DNA of 64,000 bases, from positions 7,688,001 to 7,752,000 of the forward strand of contig NC_065876.1 in assembly GCF_933775445.1 (NCBI RefSeq), written 5' to 3'. The notes beneath the pieces are model-generated. The model had not been told where the DNA came from and did no database searches. It saw nothing but the letters and a program-made list of their open reading frames with translations. Both the position numbers and the translations under genes were made by a program. The stretch is from Argentina anserina (taxonomy: Eukaryota; Streptophyta; Magnoliopsida; Rosales; Rosaceae). This document shows, piece after piece, positions 49,548 to 60,626 of this stretch (position 1 is the first letter of the stretch; every line of letters starts with the position of its first letter).

Positions 49548-50083
49548 TTAGAGAGTTTCCGGGTCAGCGCTCCTACTCCAATCTATATTTTATTGGTGGG
49601 CAAGACTTCTCAATGAAATTGTCCCCTCCAACAACAAGCAAAAGAGAAAAGAAGGAAACAGGAGCGCATCCATTATCACTAGTCACCAAAAATAATGGAC
49701 ACATATCCCGACCTATATAGAACGGGTGCTACTAAGATCTGAAAATCTAATAAGATTAAGAATCTAAGATACCCCTGCTCCCAAAAGAAAGAGCTAATTC
49801 TATTATAAACTCCGCTCTCGCATATATGTCAGTCATATATACTTCACTGTTGACGAATACGTGAAAGAAGATTAGAGGAAAGTCAGGAAGCCCCGCTCCC
49901 TAAAATATGGATGACATAGCTGCTCAACAATATCTGGATGATCATTTCCAAAAAAAACAATATCTGGATGACCTGTTGCTAGAGCCAGAAGAAGCTCTCA
50001 CTCTTTTTCTTATGTTTTTTTTGTGTGGTCTTTTTGACCCTTTATGTAACAAAAAAAAAATATATATATATATAGCTCCTCAT

Positions 50084-50389
50084 GTGCGGACGTCCCGATT
50101 TCGGCGACGGCAGGCCGCAACGGCGCGGTGGACCAGCAGAGCTGCACTACCCACCTCCCGGCGATCCATTTCGTGCCGGCCGAAGCTCCATTGCGACTCA
50201 CAGCGGCCGTAATCTGCAAAAATCAAGTTTATGGGCAGATTTTGGTGATTTCGCGATTCTGGCACGGATCGCCGATTGAGCTCCGACAGACACATACGGG
50301 ACCACTGAGAGATGAGGAGTGTGACTGTCGTGGTCATCCCCGCCGAAATCGGTGAATCCGTACCTTACGTAAGGTACAGACGTCCGCAC
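50084..50389. mobile_element. MITE-like inverted-repeat element (about 306 bp)
   Basis: GTGCGGACGTC (50084-50094) and GACGTCCGCAC (50379-50389) are perfect 11-base inverted ends. CGATTTCGGCG at 50096-50106 is mirrored by CGCCGAAATCG near 50341-50351. The body is much GC-richer than its surroundings. TA repeats flank both sides, hiding any target duplication. The outer limits may extend to about 50400. The transposon superfamily is not decided. Confidence 0.6.
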
Positions 50390-50399
50390 CTGAAAATTC

Positions 50400-53300
50400 T
50401 CTTATATATATACATATATACATAAAGGTATGTACATAGTACATACTATATAATAAGCTTGACGCTATAAAGTTAAATAACCAAATAGGTTAGAACACTT
50501 GTAAGCTAATTTGCTAATACAATGTAATACTTGGTAGACATGCCGATATGGTTATTATATTACAATTTCCGCCATTTTTGTAATTGAAATGAAATTTAAC
50601 ATAATGAATCAAAATAGATAGGTTAAACGTCCTAACACGGGGTGATGGTTCCTTACTACGTGAGGCACACATATATTATATTTGTTAGTAAATAACTCAA
50701 AAGTTATAACCGATTATGTTATACGTCAAACTCATAACTCCCCCTTATAACGAGTTTAGAAAGAAAGAAAGAAATAAATAAATAGTACCTTTTCATTCGA
50801 TTTTCATCATAAAAATGGAATTCATTGCACAGTGCACTGTGCTTAAATTCCAAGATTATCATTGCTTGGTTAGATTACATACGTATAACATTATCGCCCT
50901 GATTCAGTGAAACAAATATATTAGCACAAGTTCGATGTAATCAAGGACAAACACTTACCAAGTTAACTAAATCAGATTAGTTCGGATCACCGGCCACCTG
51001 CTCGTTGTGATTCGAAAGCATTCATTTCTCATCTAGTAATTTACTGTTATTTCACTTATTTGTTAAGAGTTAAACAAATTTCCACTACTATAATTACAAC
51101 CTCACTAATAAATGAAACTCCCTAAAATGTCCATGTAGAGATATTTAAAATTAATGGAAATTATATAAGGAAGAGGTAATATGGTAAAGTGCAAAAAAGT
51201 AAAATTAGAATAAACCCCACGTTCTCAGTTTGCTGAGCTAGGCTTTACCCTTTAACCGTCCCTTTCATACAGAAGGAAGAGGGAAGGAGGAGCAAAATTT
51301 TCCCAAAAAGAGGAAAAAATTGTTTTATTGTAATATAGGCAACCAAACAACTTATTTAGATCAATATCATGACACGTTTACTAACTTAGAATGAAACTCA
51401 TCAGGAATAGAATTATTTAAGAATTGGAGACATTATTGATTTTGATGTGGAGATTTCAATTACTTTCAACATGGAATTAGAACATAAACAATTCTAATTA
51501 CGATTGATATTGTTTACTTACCATCGAAATCAGAATTAAAATTAATTTAATTACTGAAATACCCCTATATATCTATGGAGTGACTTATTTCTTTTATTAA
51601 TCAATAGTGCTATTGTGTTACACCGATTTTTACCTTCAGAACGACATACAAATGTTACTATACTAATTTTATTTTCCTTTAACACCCAATAAGACAAATC
51701 TAATTCCAATTAAATTTCATTTAATCATACATTATGTAAATAAAAGAAAAAAATTAGAGAATATTATCAGAAAAAGAGACGAACAGACTTTAAGTATTTC
51801 CGTAGAATATATGTGGTTGTTTATTTGTGGGTTTTAATTGTGTGTGTATATATATATTCTCAATTTGGGTTGGACAATTTAAATATATTCTCAAATAAAT
51901 TAAGGTAGTTTAGGTAACAAAAATTGATACCCGAACTGATGGAGGAATTAATTCTGATACCCACCTCTCCCCTTGGGTATCAAATTAAGGGTTTTTAGAA
52001 GAATCGATTCATAATGAGGAGGTGAGACCCTATGTATTAGTAAACGACGAAATTTTCTTATCCCGTAATCAATTTCTCTATTTTAAATTTCATTCCACGT
52101 TAGTAAACGTGTCATCAACTTAATACTACCATATATCGTATGTCAAGACTTTATGTCATGCAAAAAGGGAATTAAGAAGTGGATAATTTAGGAGTTTGAT
52201 ACAAGGATTCATACTAATCAATTAATTAAATAACAATTATTAAATATAAAATAGTTTAAATACAATGCGTTTTTACAATCGTCGTTGGGAGAGAATGCAA
52301 TTCTATTTCATTAATACGTTTGATGAGAACTCAAGTTTGCACGCATGAAAAAACCACTATTGCAACTATGAGTGGAACCCTAGCCACTCTACTATTTTGG
52401 GTTTTCCAAAACCTAGTTCTATCTCTAGTCGTCTTGCCATCATGCTCTTTCTCCCTCTTCCATCCCTACACCTCTTCAATGATACTGCAGAGGTCTCTTA
52501 GCGAAAATTACTCTCCAATAGCAGAAGGTGTTTTGGTTGGCGACTTCTAGCTATTGACAAGACCCTTTTTGGCCGAATCCATCATGAGATTTTGGTTTCA
52601 TAAGGATTATCTCCAATGGTGGATGATGCATAAGAGGGTCCTGCAAGGGATGTTGTTGTTGCGAGCCGATCTTGGATCTTGTTTCAGATTTAATTCAGTC
52701 TTCATGTTGCTCTTCTATGCTAGATGACAATCGCCAAGTGTAGCAATTGATGTCAAAGAGAAGCCATCGGATGGTGGTTTGTTGTGGTGGTCGGGGAACA
52801 ATTCCGACCTAGGGTTTGTCAGGGTTGGTTTTTGGGCTTAGGTCAATAGCCCGATTTAATTTAGTCTTCATGTTGCCTATTACTATGCTCGTTTAAGTCG
52901 TAAAATATGCAAATTTTAAAAATAATTGAGCGTTCCATATTACTAAATTATAGTTCTATACCACATGCTAGTTTTGAGTTTTACTCACAACCTCTTATCG
53001 TATGCACTATTTAAGCCACCGAGAAATCTTATAAAACATAAGTATGTTTATGGTAGAAAAAAAAGTTTGCACGGACGAACGCGGCTTACATACCACGTGC
53101 AGTAAGGCTATTATAAAAGAAAAACAACCCTATCATAAACCCACAAATCCAACAGTCCGCACACCACAACACCCTCACTCTTCACCGCTCCCAACCACCG
53201 ACGACAACCGCTGGCGTCAGCAATCTCGAAACCAACAGCCGGGATCCAATACTATACACCCTTACTGTACACCGCGAAACAGAAACAAATTTTCCAATTT

Positions 53301-53400
53301 AATTAATCTACCTGTTTCGCACTTTAAATTATTTTAATATTTCTTTGCTCTATAATCACAGAAACGCCCGAAAAAAAAAAACCGAAAAACTCTGGCTCTC
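50400..53400. other. AT-rich intergenic spacer upstream of YODA
   Basis: Long AT-rich stretch. A direct repeat is present at 52687-52720 and 52852-52888 (GATTTAATT..AGTCTTCATGTTGC). The open frame at 52320-52550 has no family character. No gene seen. Confidence 0.5.
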
Positions 53401-54508
53401 TTATTGTTTTGTGTCCCCATTTTTCGGTGTCTTTTTCAGCTTCTTCTTCGGAGGACACAGAGACTCACAGAGAGCTCTGAGCTCGCGGCGTCGTTTTGGG
53501 CCCTTCGCTACATTCACTTCCCCCACTGTAAGTCACGCTCAAGGGTTGTCGCTTTTTTACTGCTTCCGAGCCCTACTTAGCTGCAAAACACTCCCAATTG
53601 AAATTTGAATTCCTTTTAATTTTTACTTTTGGCGCGGTAAATTTAGGGCTTTGAGCTTGTTGTTATGAGTTTAAGAGGCTCTAGGTTTGTTTTAGTGGGG
53701 ATGATTTTGTTTAAGTGTAGGAAATTGAGGATTGGATTTTGGATTTTGTGTGAGTGGAATTGAGGAATGGGGGATTGGATTTGGGTAGATCTGATGTTTG
53801 AGTAGTGCGTTACTGTTTTGGATTCTTTGGATTAAGCTAGGGTTTAGGTGTTGTGGTGTGGAATTGGAAAGTGAGAAATGTAGGCTAATGTGAAGAGAGT
53901 TTCCGACTATGGAAATGCAGCCAAACATGGGAATTGCGGGTGCAGAGAATGTTGGCCAATCTGCGCAGGCTGTCGATTTGTGGTATTAAGAGTATCTGTT
54001 TGCCGATTTTTTTTTTTAAATTTCCGTTTTAGTGGGAAGGTGGAATATATAGTCAGGATAAAGTTTGGTTGTGGATATTAAATTTTGACAGTGGATGATG
54101 ATGATGATGATGATGATTGGTTTCGCATGATTGCTTACTTGGGGAATGAGTTACGAAACGGCTGTTGAGTTGGTTGAGGCTTGTTTGTGCCACGTTTGTT
54201 TATGTTGAGTGGTTGCGTATTTGTGTATGATCTTAGTGAGAGCTGAATTTGATTTTTTTTTTTTTGAATTTTTGGACAGGTCCTTGCTGAGCTGCTTCTT
54301 CCAAATTGAGTTATGGCTGTCTGTTGGAGTTTTGTTTGTTGGAGATTTTATGGATACAACCAGTGGATTACTTTTCACCATAATGAATTTATGAGCGCCG
54401 TAGCTGGTCATTAAATTGGTGCAAATGTGATAACTTATCTACAATCAAGGACAGTGGTTTGTCTCGGGGTTTGCTTTTTTGCTACATATCTGCTCCTATT
54501 CTACAATC
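53400..54508 (+). promoter_or_regulatory. 5' UTR of YODA with one intron and a uORF
   Basis: A leader exon, rich in CT, ends CCCCACT|GTAAGT at 53527. The intron is 53528-54279 and ends TTTGGACAG; the leader resumes at 54280. In the second leader exon an upstream frame at 54313-54414 (33 residues, MAVCWSFVCWRFYG...) precedes the main ATG at 54509, followed by a two-codon ATG TGA. Confidence 0.6.
54313..54414 (+). CDS. Upstream ORF in the YODA leader
   Basis: Starts ATG GCT GTC TGT TGG and ends CAT TAA, 95 bases before the main ATG. It encodes 33 residues rich in Trp, Phe and His. It may lower translation of YODA; whether its peptide is conserved is unknown to me. Confidence 0.4.
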   Translation: MAVCWSFVCWRFYGYNQWITFHHNEFMSAVAGH

Positions 54509-57500
54509 ATGCCTTCGTGGTGGAGAAAGTCTTCGTCCAAAGAAGTAAAGAAGAAAGAAAGTAAAGAGGGTTTCATTGATACCATAATGACCATACACCG
54601 GAAACTGAAGAGTTCGTCTGGAGACAAGTTTAACAGTAGTTCAGGAGGTTCTAGGAGACGATGTAGGGACACCGTATCCGAAATGGGTTCTCAATCAAGG
54701 GCATTGTCACCACTAACCTCGACACAAGTATCACGCTGTCAAAGTTTTGCAGAGAGGCTTCAAAGCCAACCGCTACCCCTTCCAAGAGTGCAACTTTCCA
54801 ACACTGGGGGTTTCGACTTTGCTGTCACTGCATCATCAAAGGCTGGGTCTGATAAAGTGCCTAATCAAATGCTCTATGTTCCCCTGTCAAGCCCTGGCCA
54901 TATCTTGAGCAGGGTACCTGCAGATGCTTACGGTGATATAGCCACTGCTTCCATATCTAGTGATAGTTCTATTGATAGTGATGACCTGCCTGACTCACGT
55001 CTCATTAGTCCTATGGCCTCTGATTGTGAATATGTCACCAGAACAGCTTTGAACAGTCCTTCCAGGTAATTTTTGATACATGCAATTGAAAATGAAGGTA
55101 TAATTAAAGTTAGACATTAATTAAGATACTTCACGTCATTGTAAATGCTTTATCTCAATGTTAGTGTTTATGCGCGTCCACCCTGATGAATTTAATTGCA
55201 TACTTGCTGAAGGGTTATCCAAAAGGATCATTTCTCTTATGTCAACCAGAAGAATACAAAAGAGACTTTGAAGCCGGCTAATCTTCTACTCAATAGTCAG
55301 ATGATGTCCACATCGCCGAAACGGGGACCGTCCAGGACACATCTGCAGAACATACAAATTCCGTCCAATGGTGCTTTCTTCAGTGCTCCAGACAGCTCCA
55401 TGTCAAGTCCTTCCAGAAGTCCTATGAGAGTGTTTGGCTCTGATCAAGTTCTGAACTCCAGTTTCAGGGCAGGAAAGGCTTATCCTGATATAGCTTCTAC
55501 CCACTGCTCCAGTCCAGGGTCAGGTCATAATTCTGGACATAATTCGGTCGGAGGGGATCTCTCAGCACAGCTTTTTTGGCAGCAGAACAGGTGTAGCCCT
55601 GAGTGTTCTCCAATACCTAGTCCCAGAATGACTAGTCCTGGCCCAAGCTCCAGAATGACCAGTCCCGGCCCAAGCTCCAGAATGACCAGTCCCGGCCCCA
55701 GCTCCAGAATACAAAGTGGTGCGGTTACCCCTCTGCACCCACGAGCTGGAGGGTCAGCCCTGGAGTCACCTACAAGCCGACCCGATGATGGGAAGCAGAA
55801 AAGCCACCGGTTACCACTTCCTCCCATTACAACAACTAGGGCATGTCCTTTTTCTCCTGCATATTCACCTGCAACAACTCCCACAGTTCCTCGCAGTCCT
55901 GGCAGGGCAGAAAATCCACCAAGTCCTGGTTCACGCTGGAAGAAGGGGCGCCTGCTTGGGAGGGGTACATTTGGACATGTGTATCTTGGTTTTAACAGGT
56001 TGGTAGCTAGGGAAGGTTTGTAGATGCTACAGTTATATCTATTTCTTCCTAATGTATGTGTGATAACAAAATGCAACTTTCACCCTCTGACTCCGCCAGA
56101 AAAAAAAAATACACATTCACACTTAAATATTCCTTATAAGATAAGCCATGTACACAGCATAGGTTGCAATGTGTGCTTAGAATTACAATTTTGCTAAGCT
56201 ATCAAATACTAAGCAGTGTCATGAGTGTAACACTATGATTTGTAATCCATCAGCTTTTAATGTACTTTGAGTTTTTTGCTTGTTGTATTGCACAAGTTTT
56301 GGCTTGGAAATTTTGAATGCCTAATTTGTAATCCATCAGCTTTCTCTTTGGGTATTTAGTGAAAGTGGTGAGATGTGTGCAATGAAGGAGGTAACTCTAT
56401 TTGCAGATGATGCGAAGTCGAAGGAAAGTGCACAGCAGCTTGGGCAAGTGAGTTTGGAAACCTCGATTGTGTAAAATGTTAACCATGAAATTCTTTCAGC
56501 ACACTTATCATTAACAGTTTTTACTTTCTCACGAGTTCCTTTTGACATTGAGGATGTTTAAAACTAAGTGAGTCGTGTCGTACAGGAAATTGCTTTGCTA
56601 AGTCGACTACGGCACCCGAATATAGTGCAGTATCATGGATCTGAGACGGTATATTCCTTTTGATTCTGGCTTTTAAAAAAATAAAATTTACATGTTACAT
56701 ATTGTTTGTGTATTTTTGATATGATATCTCATACTAGGAGCTCTAGAAAGTTATCAACATTGCCTGTTTACCCAATTTGATTGTTAAATAACTGTTATCC
56801 TATTGTTTGTGTGTGCTGCGGTGTATACTTGCACAGGTAGATGATAAACTTTATATATACTTGGAGTATGTGTCTGGTGGATCCATATATAAACTGCTTC
56901 AAGAGTATGGTCAGTTTGGAGAAATAGCAATTCGTAGTTATACTCAACAAATCCTGTCAGGGCTTTCATACCTGCACACGAAAAACACTCTCCACAGGTT
57001 AGCGAAGTTATTATTCAAAATTTTAAATTATTATGGATTTATAATCTTTTACCAATTCTCAACCATATATTGGTCATTGAGGAATGTCAGCTTTAACTGT
57101 TTGGAGAACTATTTTAGCTAATGATGAGGTTATCATGTTCAGGGATATCAAAGGAGCAAATATATTAGTAGATCCCAATGGTCGGGTGAAGTTGGCAGAT
57201 TTTGGGATGGCTAAGCATGTAAGATTATTTGTTTTTGCATGCTTTTTTAGATCATAATTAATAGATCTCGGTTAGCATAAAACCTTGATTCTAATAGGTA
57301 GTCAATGATGGAGGGATCTAGTCATGCTGTGTCATTGGATAAGTAAATTATGTTTTTCAAGCGCTCATTTCGTTAGAATGCCATTTTTTACCTAACAGAA
57401 TAACAACCAGCAAGCCCATTGAAATTTATGTTAAATGAGGCACTTGATTTCCTAGACAAAGTTGTATCATTCTTGTATATACACAATGAATCTGATGGTC

Positions 57501-58820
57501 ATACTGTATTTCTGCTGAAATAATTTGCAGATCAGTGGGCACTCTTGTCCTTTATCTTTCAAGGGTAGCCCATATTGGATGGCACCAGAGGTATGGCATG
57601 GCTCCTTTACTGTGCTCATGCATCATCGTCATCTATAATTCAATACGGATTTGTTGTAGATGTTTTACTCTAATATTTCAGGTTATCAAGAATTCCAGTG
57701 GTTGTAATCTTGCGGTTGACATATGGAGCCTTGGTTGCACTGTTCTTGAGATGGCCACGACAAAACCACCTTGGAGTCAATATGAAGGGGTTAGTTAACT
57801 TTGAATCCAAAAGGCTGGAATATTGTGAAATATTTAGATGTTGTGTTTTTTTCCAGTAACAGCATTTGCATGTCAGAAGTTCCTAATGCTTGACTCTCAT
57901 GTTGTAATGTTTGCTGGGAAGGTCGCTGCTATGTTTAAGATAGGAAACAGCAAGGAACTTCCTGGAATTCCTGATCATCTTTCAGAGGAGGGAAAAAACT
58001 TTGTTAGGCTATGTTTGCAACGCAACCCACTGCATCGTCCTACAGCTGCTCAGCTTTTGGAGCATCCTTTTGTTAAGTGTGTTCCTCCACTGGAAAGACC
58101 CATTATGAGTTTGGAGCATTCTGAAGGACCACCTGCAGTGACAAATGCAGTGAAATCTCAGGTAGTGGCCCACAAAAAAAAAGAATAATAAATAATGAGG
58201 ACAGATGTGTTTCATTCCATCAGGTTATAAATGTGACCTATTATGTTTAATTTTGCATTTTATATGTGTTGTCTCTTGTAAAGTTATCAATTTTTTGGTT
58301 GCATACCAACTTTGTTATATTGAAAGTTCTATCTCTACCATGAGGGATTTTATATAACATTAAAATGTTTTGGCGTTATGTGATTGCTGTTTTTTTATGT
58401 AACTACAAAATTTTATTTGAACCATCTGGTAAAAGTAGGCAGTATATGATGAAATATCGAATATGTAGTCACTACTTGCAAGGCCACCCATCTTCTCATG
58501 TTTCTGTTTTCTGTTTATTACTGGTGTCAATAAATGCACGCTTTATTAACACTGGCAATGCATGCCTAAAATTTAGGCATGAGAACAAATGTTATATTGA
58601 GTGGTGTTTTTGTTAAAGTTATACATTTAGGCCTAATAATTTTATGTCATGGAGTTAATGCTGGTGTTGAAAAAGCTTCATCTTTCTTGGTTTGTGATTA
58701 ATTTGCTTTTTCTTGTTTATATTCTTTTAGGCCTTTGGACATGGGAGAAATAATTTGCAGTCCGACTCTGAAGGGATGACTATTCACCAGTCCAGAGGCT
58801 CAAGAACTGGATCAGCACCA

Positions 58821-58859
<39 letters not shown>

Positions 58860-59839
58860 ATTGTATGTACAAGTGACAGTAGTCATAATTTTTATTTAAT
58901 CATGAACAATAATTTATTTAAACAAGAAACAAAATCAAAGACATCTAGAAGAAGACTATATAGGATAAAACTCAGAAAACTTGAAACCCAAAATCTAGCA
59001 TCAACTGCTAGTAGCCAACATAATAAAAGAAACAGTCACGTTTTCGAACCTGACCTGTATTTGATATAGCGTCGAACTCATTCACAAATCTTTCTGGATT
59101 AAAGCATAATAAACATAGGAACTTTAGACCATTCAGAGTGAAAGGTTATTTCAGCATTTAAGAAGGGCTACCGGAAGTTCGAAACAATAACAATATTGGT
59201 CCCAAGTGACTATGTGAAGTACTTTTTATTGACCCATGGGCTTTAAGGACTAATTTGTCTACTACTCGCCCTGGTCGTCGATTCCATTTAAATATTAAGT
59301 CACTAACCTTTCCCTTTCTTCCGAATTTCAGAGATGTCCACACACCAAGATATGTGTCTAGCCCAGTTTCACCCATTGGTAGCCCACTTCTCCATCCTAG
59401 ATCACCACAACATTTCAGCGGAAGGATGTCTCCCATATCTAGCCCCCGTATTACATCTGGTGCATCAACACCTCTCACTGGTGGTGGTGGTGGTGGTGGT
59501 GCAATCCCATTTCAACAGTTGAAGCAACCAACAACCTACTTAAATGAAGGCACACAGATGACCCAGAGATCCCAGAACAGTAGCTTCATTACAAATGGCA
59601 GCATGCAATATCATGAGCCAAAGCCTGATCTATTTCGAGGGATTCCGCAGGCCTCTCATAATTTCCGGGATATAGTTTCATCTGATAATATTGCCCACAG
59701 GGACCAGTTTTGGAAGCCTGTTCCTGGGCAGCAAAGGGAATTCTGTGATGTGCAGTCAGTTTTGACTGACCGTGTTTCTCAGCAGCTCTTAATGGATCAT
59801 ATGAAGCTGAACCCTTCCATGGACTTAAATCCTCAGTAG
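54509..59839 (+). CDS. YDA: MAPKKK YODA (MEKK-type kinase)
   Basis: Eleven coding exons give 912 residues: 54509-55065, 55213-55998, 56360-56447, 56586-56648, 56837-56997, 57143-57218, 57531-57590, 57682-57789, 57922-58161, 58731-58822, 59332-59839. It starts [17 protein letters not shown], as YODA does (MPWWSKSK). The long Ser/Pro N-terminal region, needed for self-restraint in Arabidopsis, contains the nonapeptide RMTSPGPSS three times. The kinase domain begins near residue 427 with GRGTFGHVY, then catalytic Lys457 (CAMKEV), HRD 551-553, DFG 571-573 and [11 protein letters not shown]. It phosphorylates MKK4/5-type kinases in the cascade controlling stomatal patterning, zygote polarity and inflorescence form. 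Exon 2 is taken to start at 55213, the only acceptor that keeps the phase. The closing part holds a Gly7 run coded by GGT repeats. Confidence 0.94.
55625..55705 (+). repeat. Three tandem 27-bp coding repeats in YODA
   Basis: Three copies of a unit encoding RMTSPGPSS, differing at a few third positions. Arabidopsis YODA, as I recall it, has one copy. Confidence 0.9.
58824..58855. repeat. CT microsatellite abutting a splice donor
   Basis: About sixteen CT units that start inside the donor of YODA intron 10 (AG|GTCTCTCT). Confidence 0.9.
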
Positions 59840-60626
59840 CTGCACTACTTGATCACAAGAGCGTTATATATTGACCGTGATCCTTGTCGGAGCAGTGCTA
59901 ATATACATAGAATTGCTGTTGGTGCTTTCATGATTGGCATTGCAGTACCGTTGAAAGCTCAGTCGAAATTGAACATTATCATCCGGTAACTTTGGATATT
60001 CAGAAAGCTTGAATAACAGTAGAGTAGCATGATATGAAAGGCCTTAATGTATTGTCCTCAGAGGGTTGAGGTGTTTCCCTTTGTAGAGATGGAGGTGACC
60101 TTTGGAGTTCCAGCATTTGATTGTTCCTTGTAAAAAGAATGTATCGGCCGCTTTGGAGAGTGTATATTTTATCGCTGGTGACAAAAAAGTCAGAAGGCGT
60201 ATCACCGTTTGAGCCTGATCATTTTTGTTTCTTTTTTTCTAGGAGGAAAGCGGGAGGGAACAATTATTGTACAGAGGGTTGGGAGGCAGATATGGTAGTT
60301 CAGAGTTAGCTGGAGTCTGGTAGGCTGTCTCTTGTATCAGTTCATGGCTGCTCAGTCTGACTCTTCATATGGGCGGCTTTTCTGTTGTATCTAAATTATA
60401 CTTGCATCAAATAGAAGAGGAAAAAAAAATCCAATTGCTCATGTATCTCCTGCCCTAGAGATCTTGTGATGTTCTGGTCTAAAGTTCAAACCATACATAT
60501 CTTGCAGTAGTATAACTGGTCCGTGGATTTTACATTTTAGCTTGGATCTACAAGAATGTTGAGAAATGAATATTGTCACGTACAGTACATAATGTGATGA
60601 TGAACCATTGAACACACTAAAACCTT
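59840..60626. other. Convergent 3' UTR region between YODA and the SDR gene
   Basis: Both genes end toward each other here, 787 bases apart. It probably holds both 3' UTRs; no other feature was seen. Confidence 0.5.

Noticed and set aside
55525..56076. 183-codon antisense frame opposite YODA exon 2
   Set aside because: Contains repeats that are the reverse complement of the SPGPSS coding units, and YODA is clearly on the + strand.
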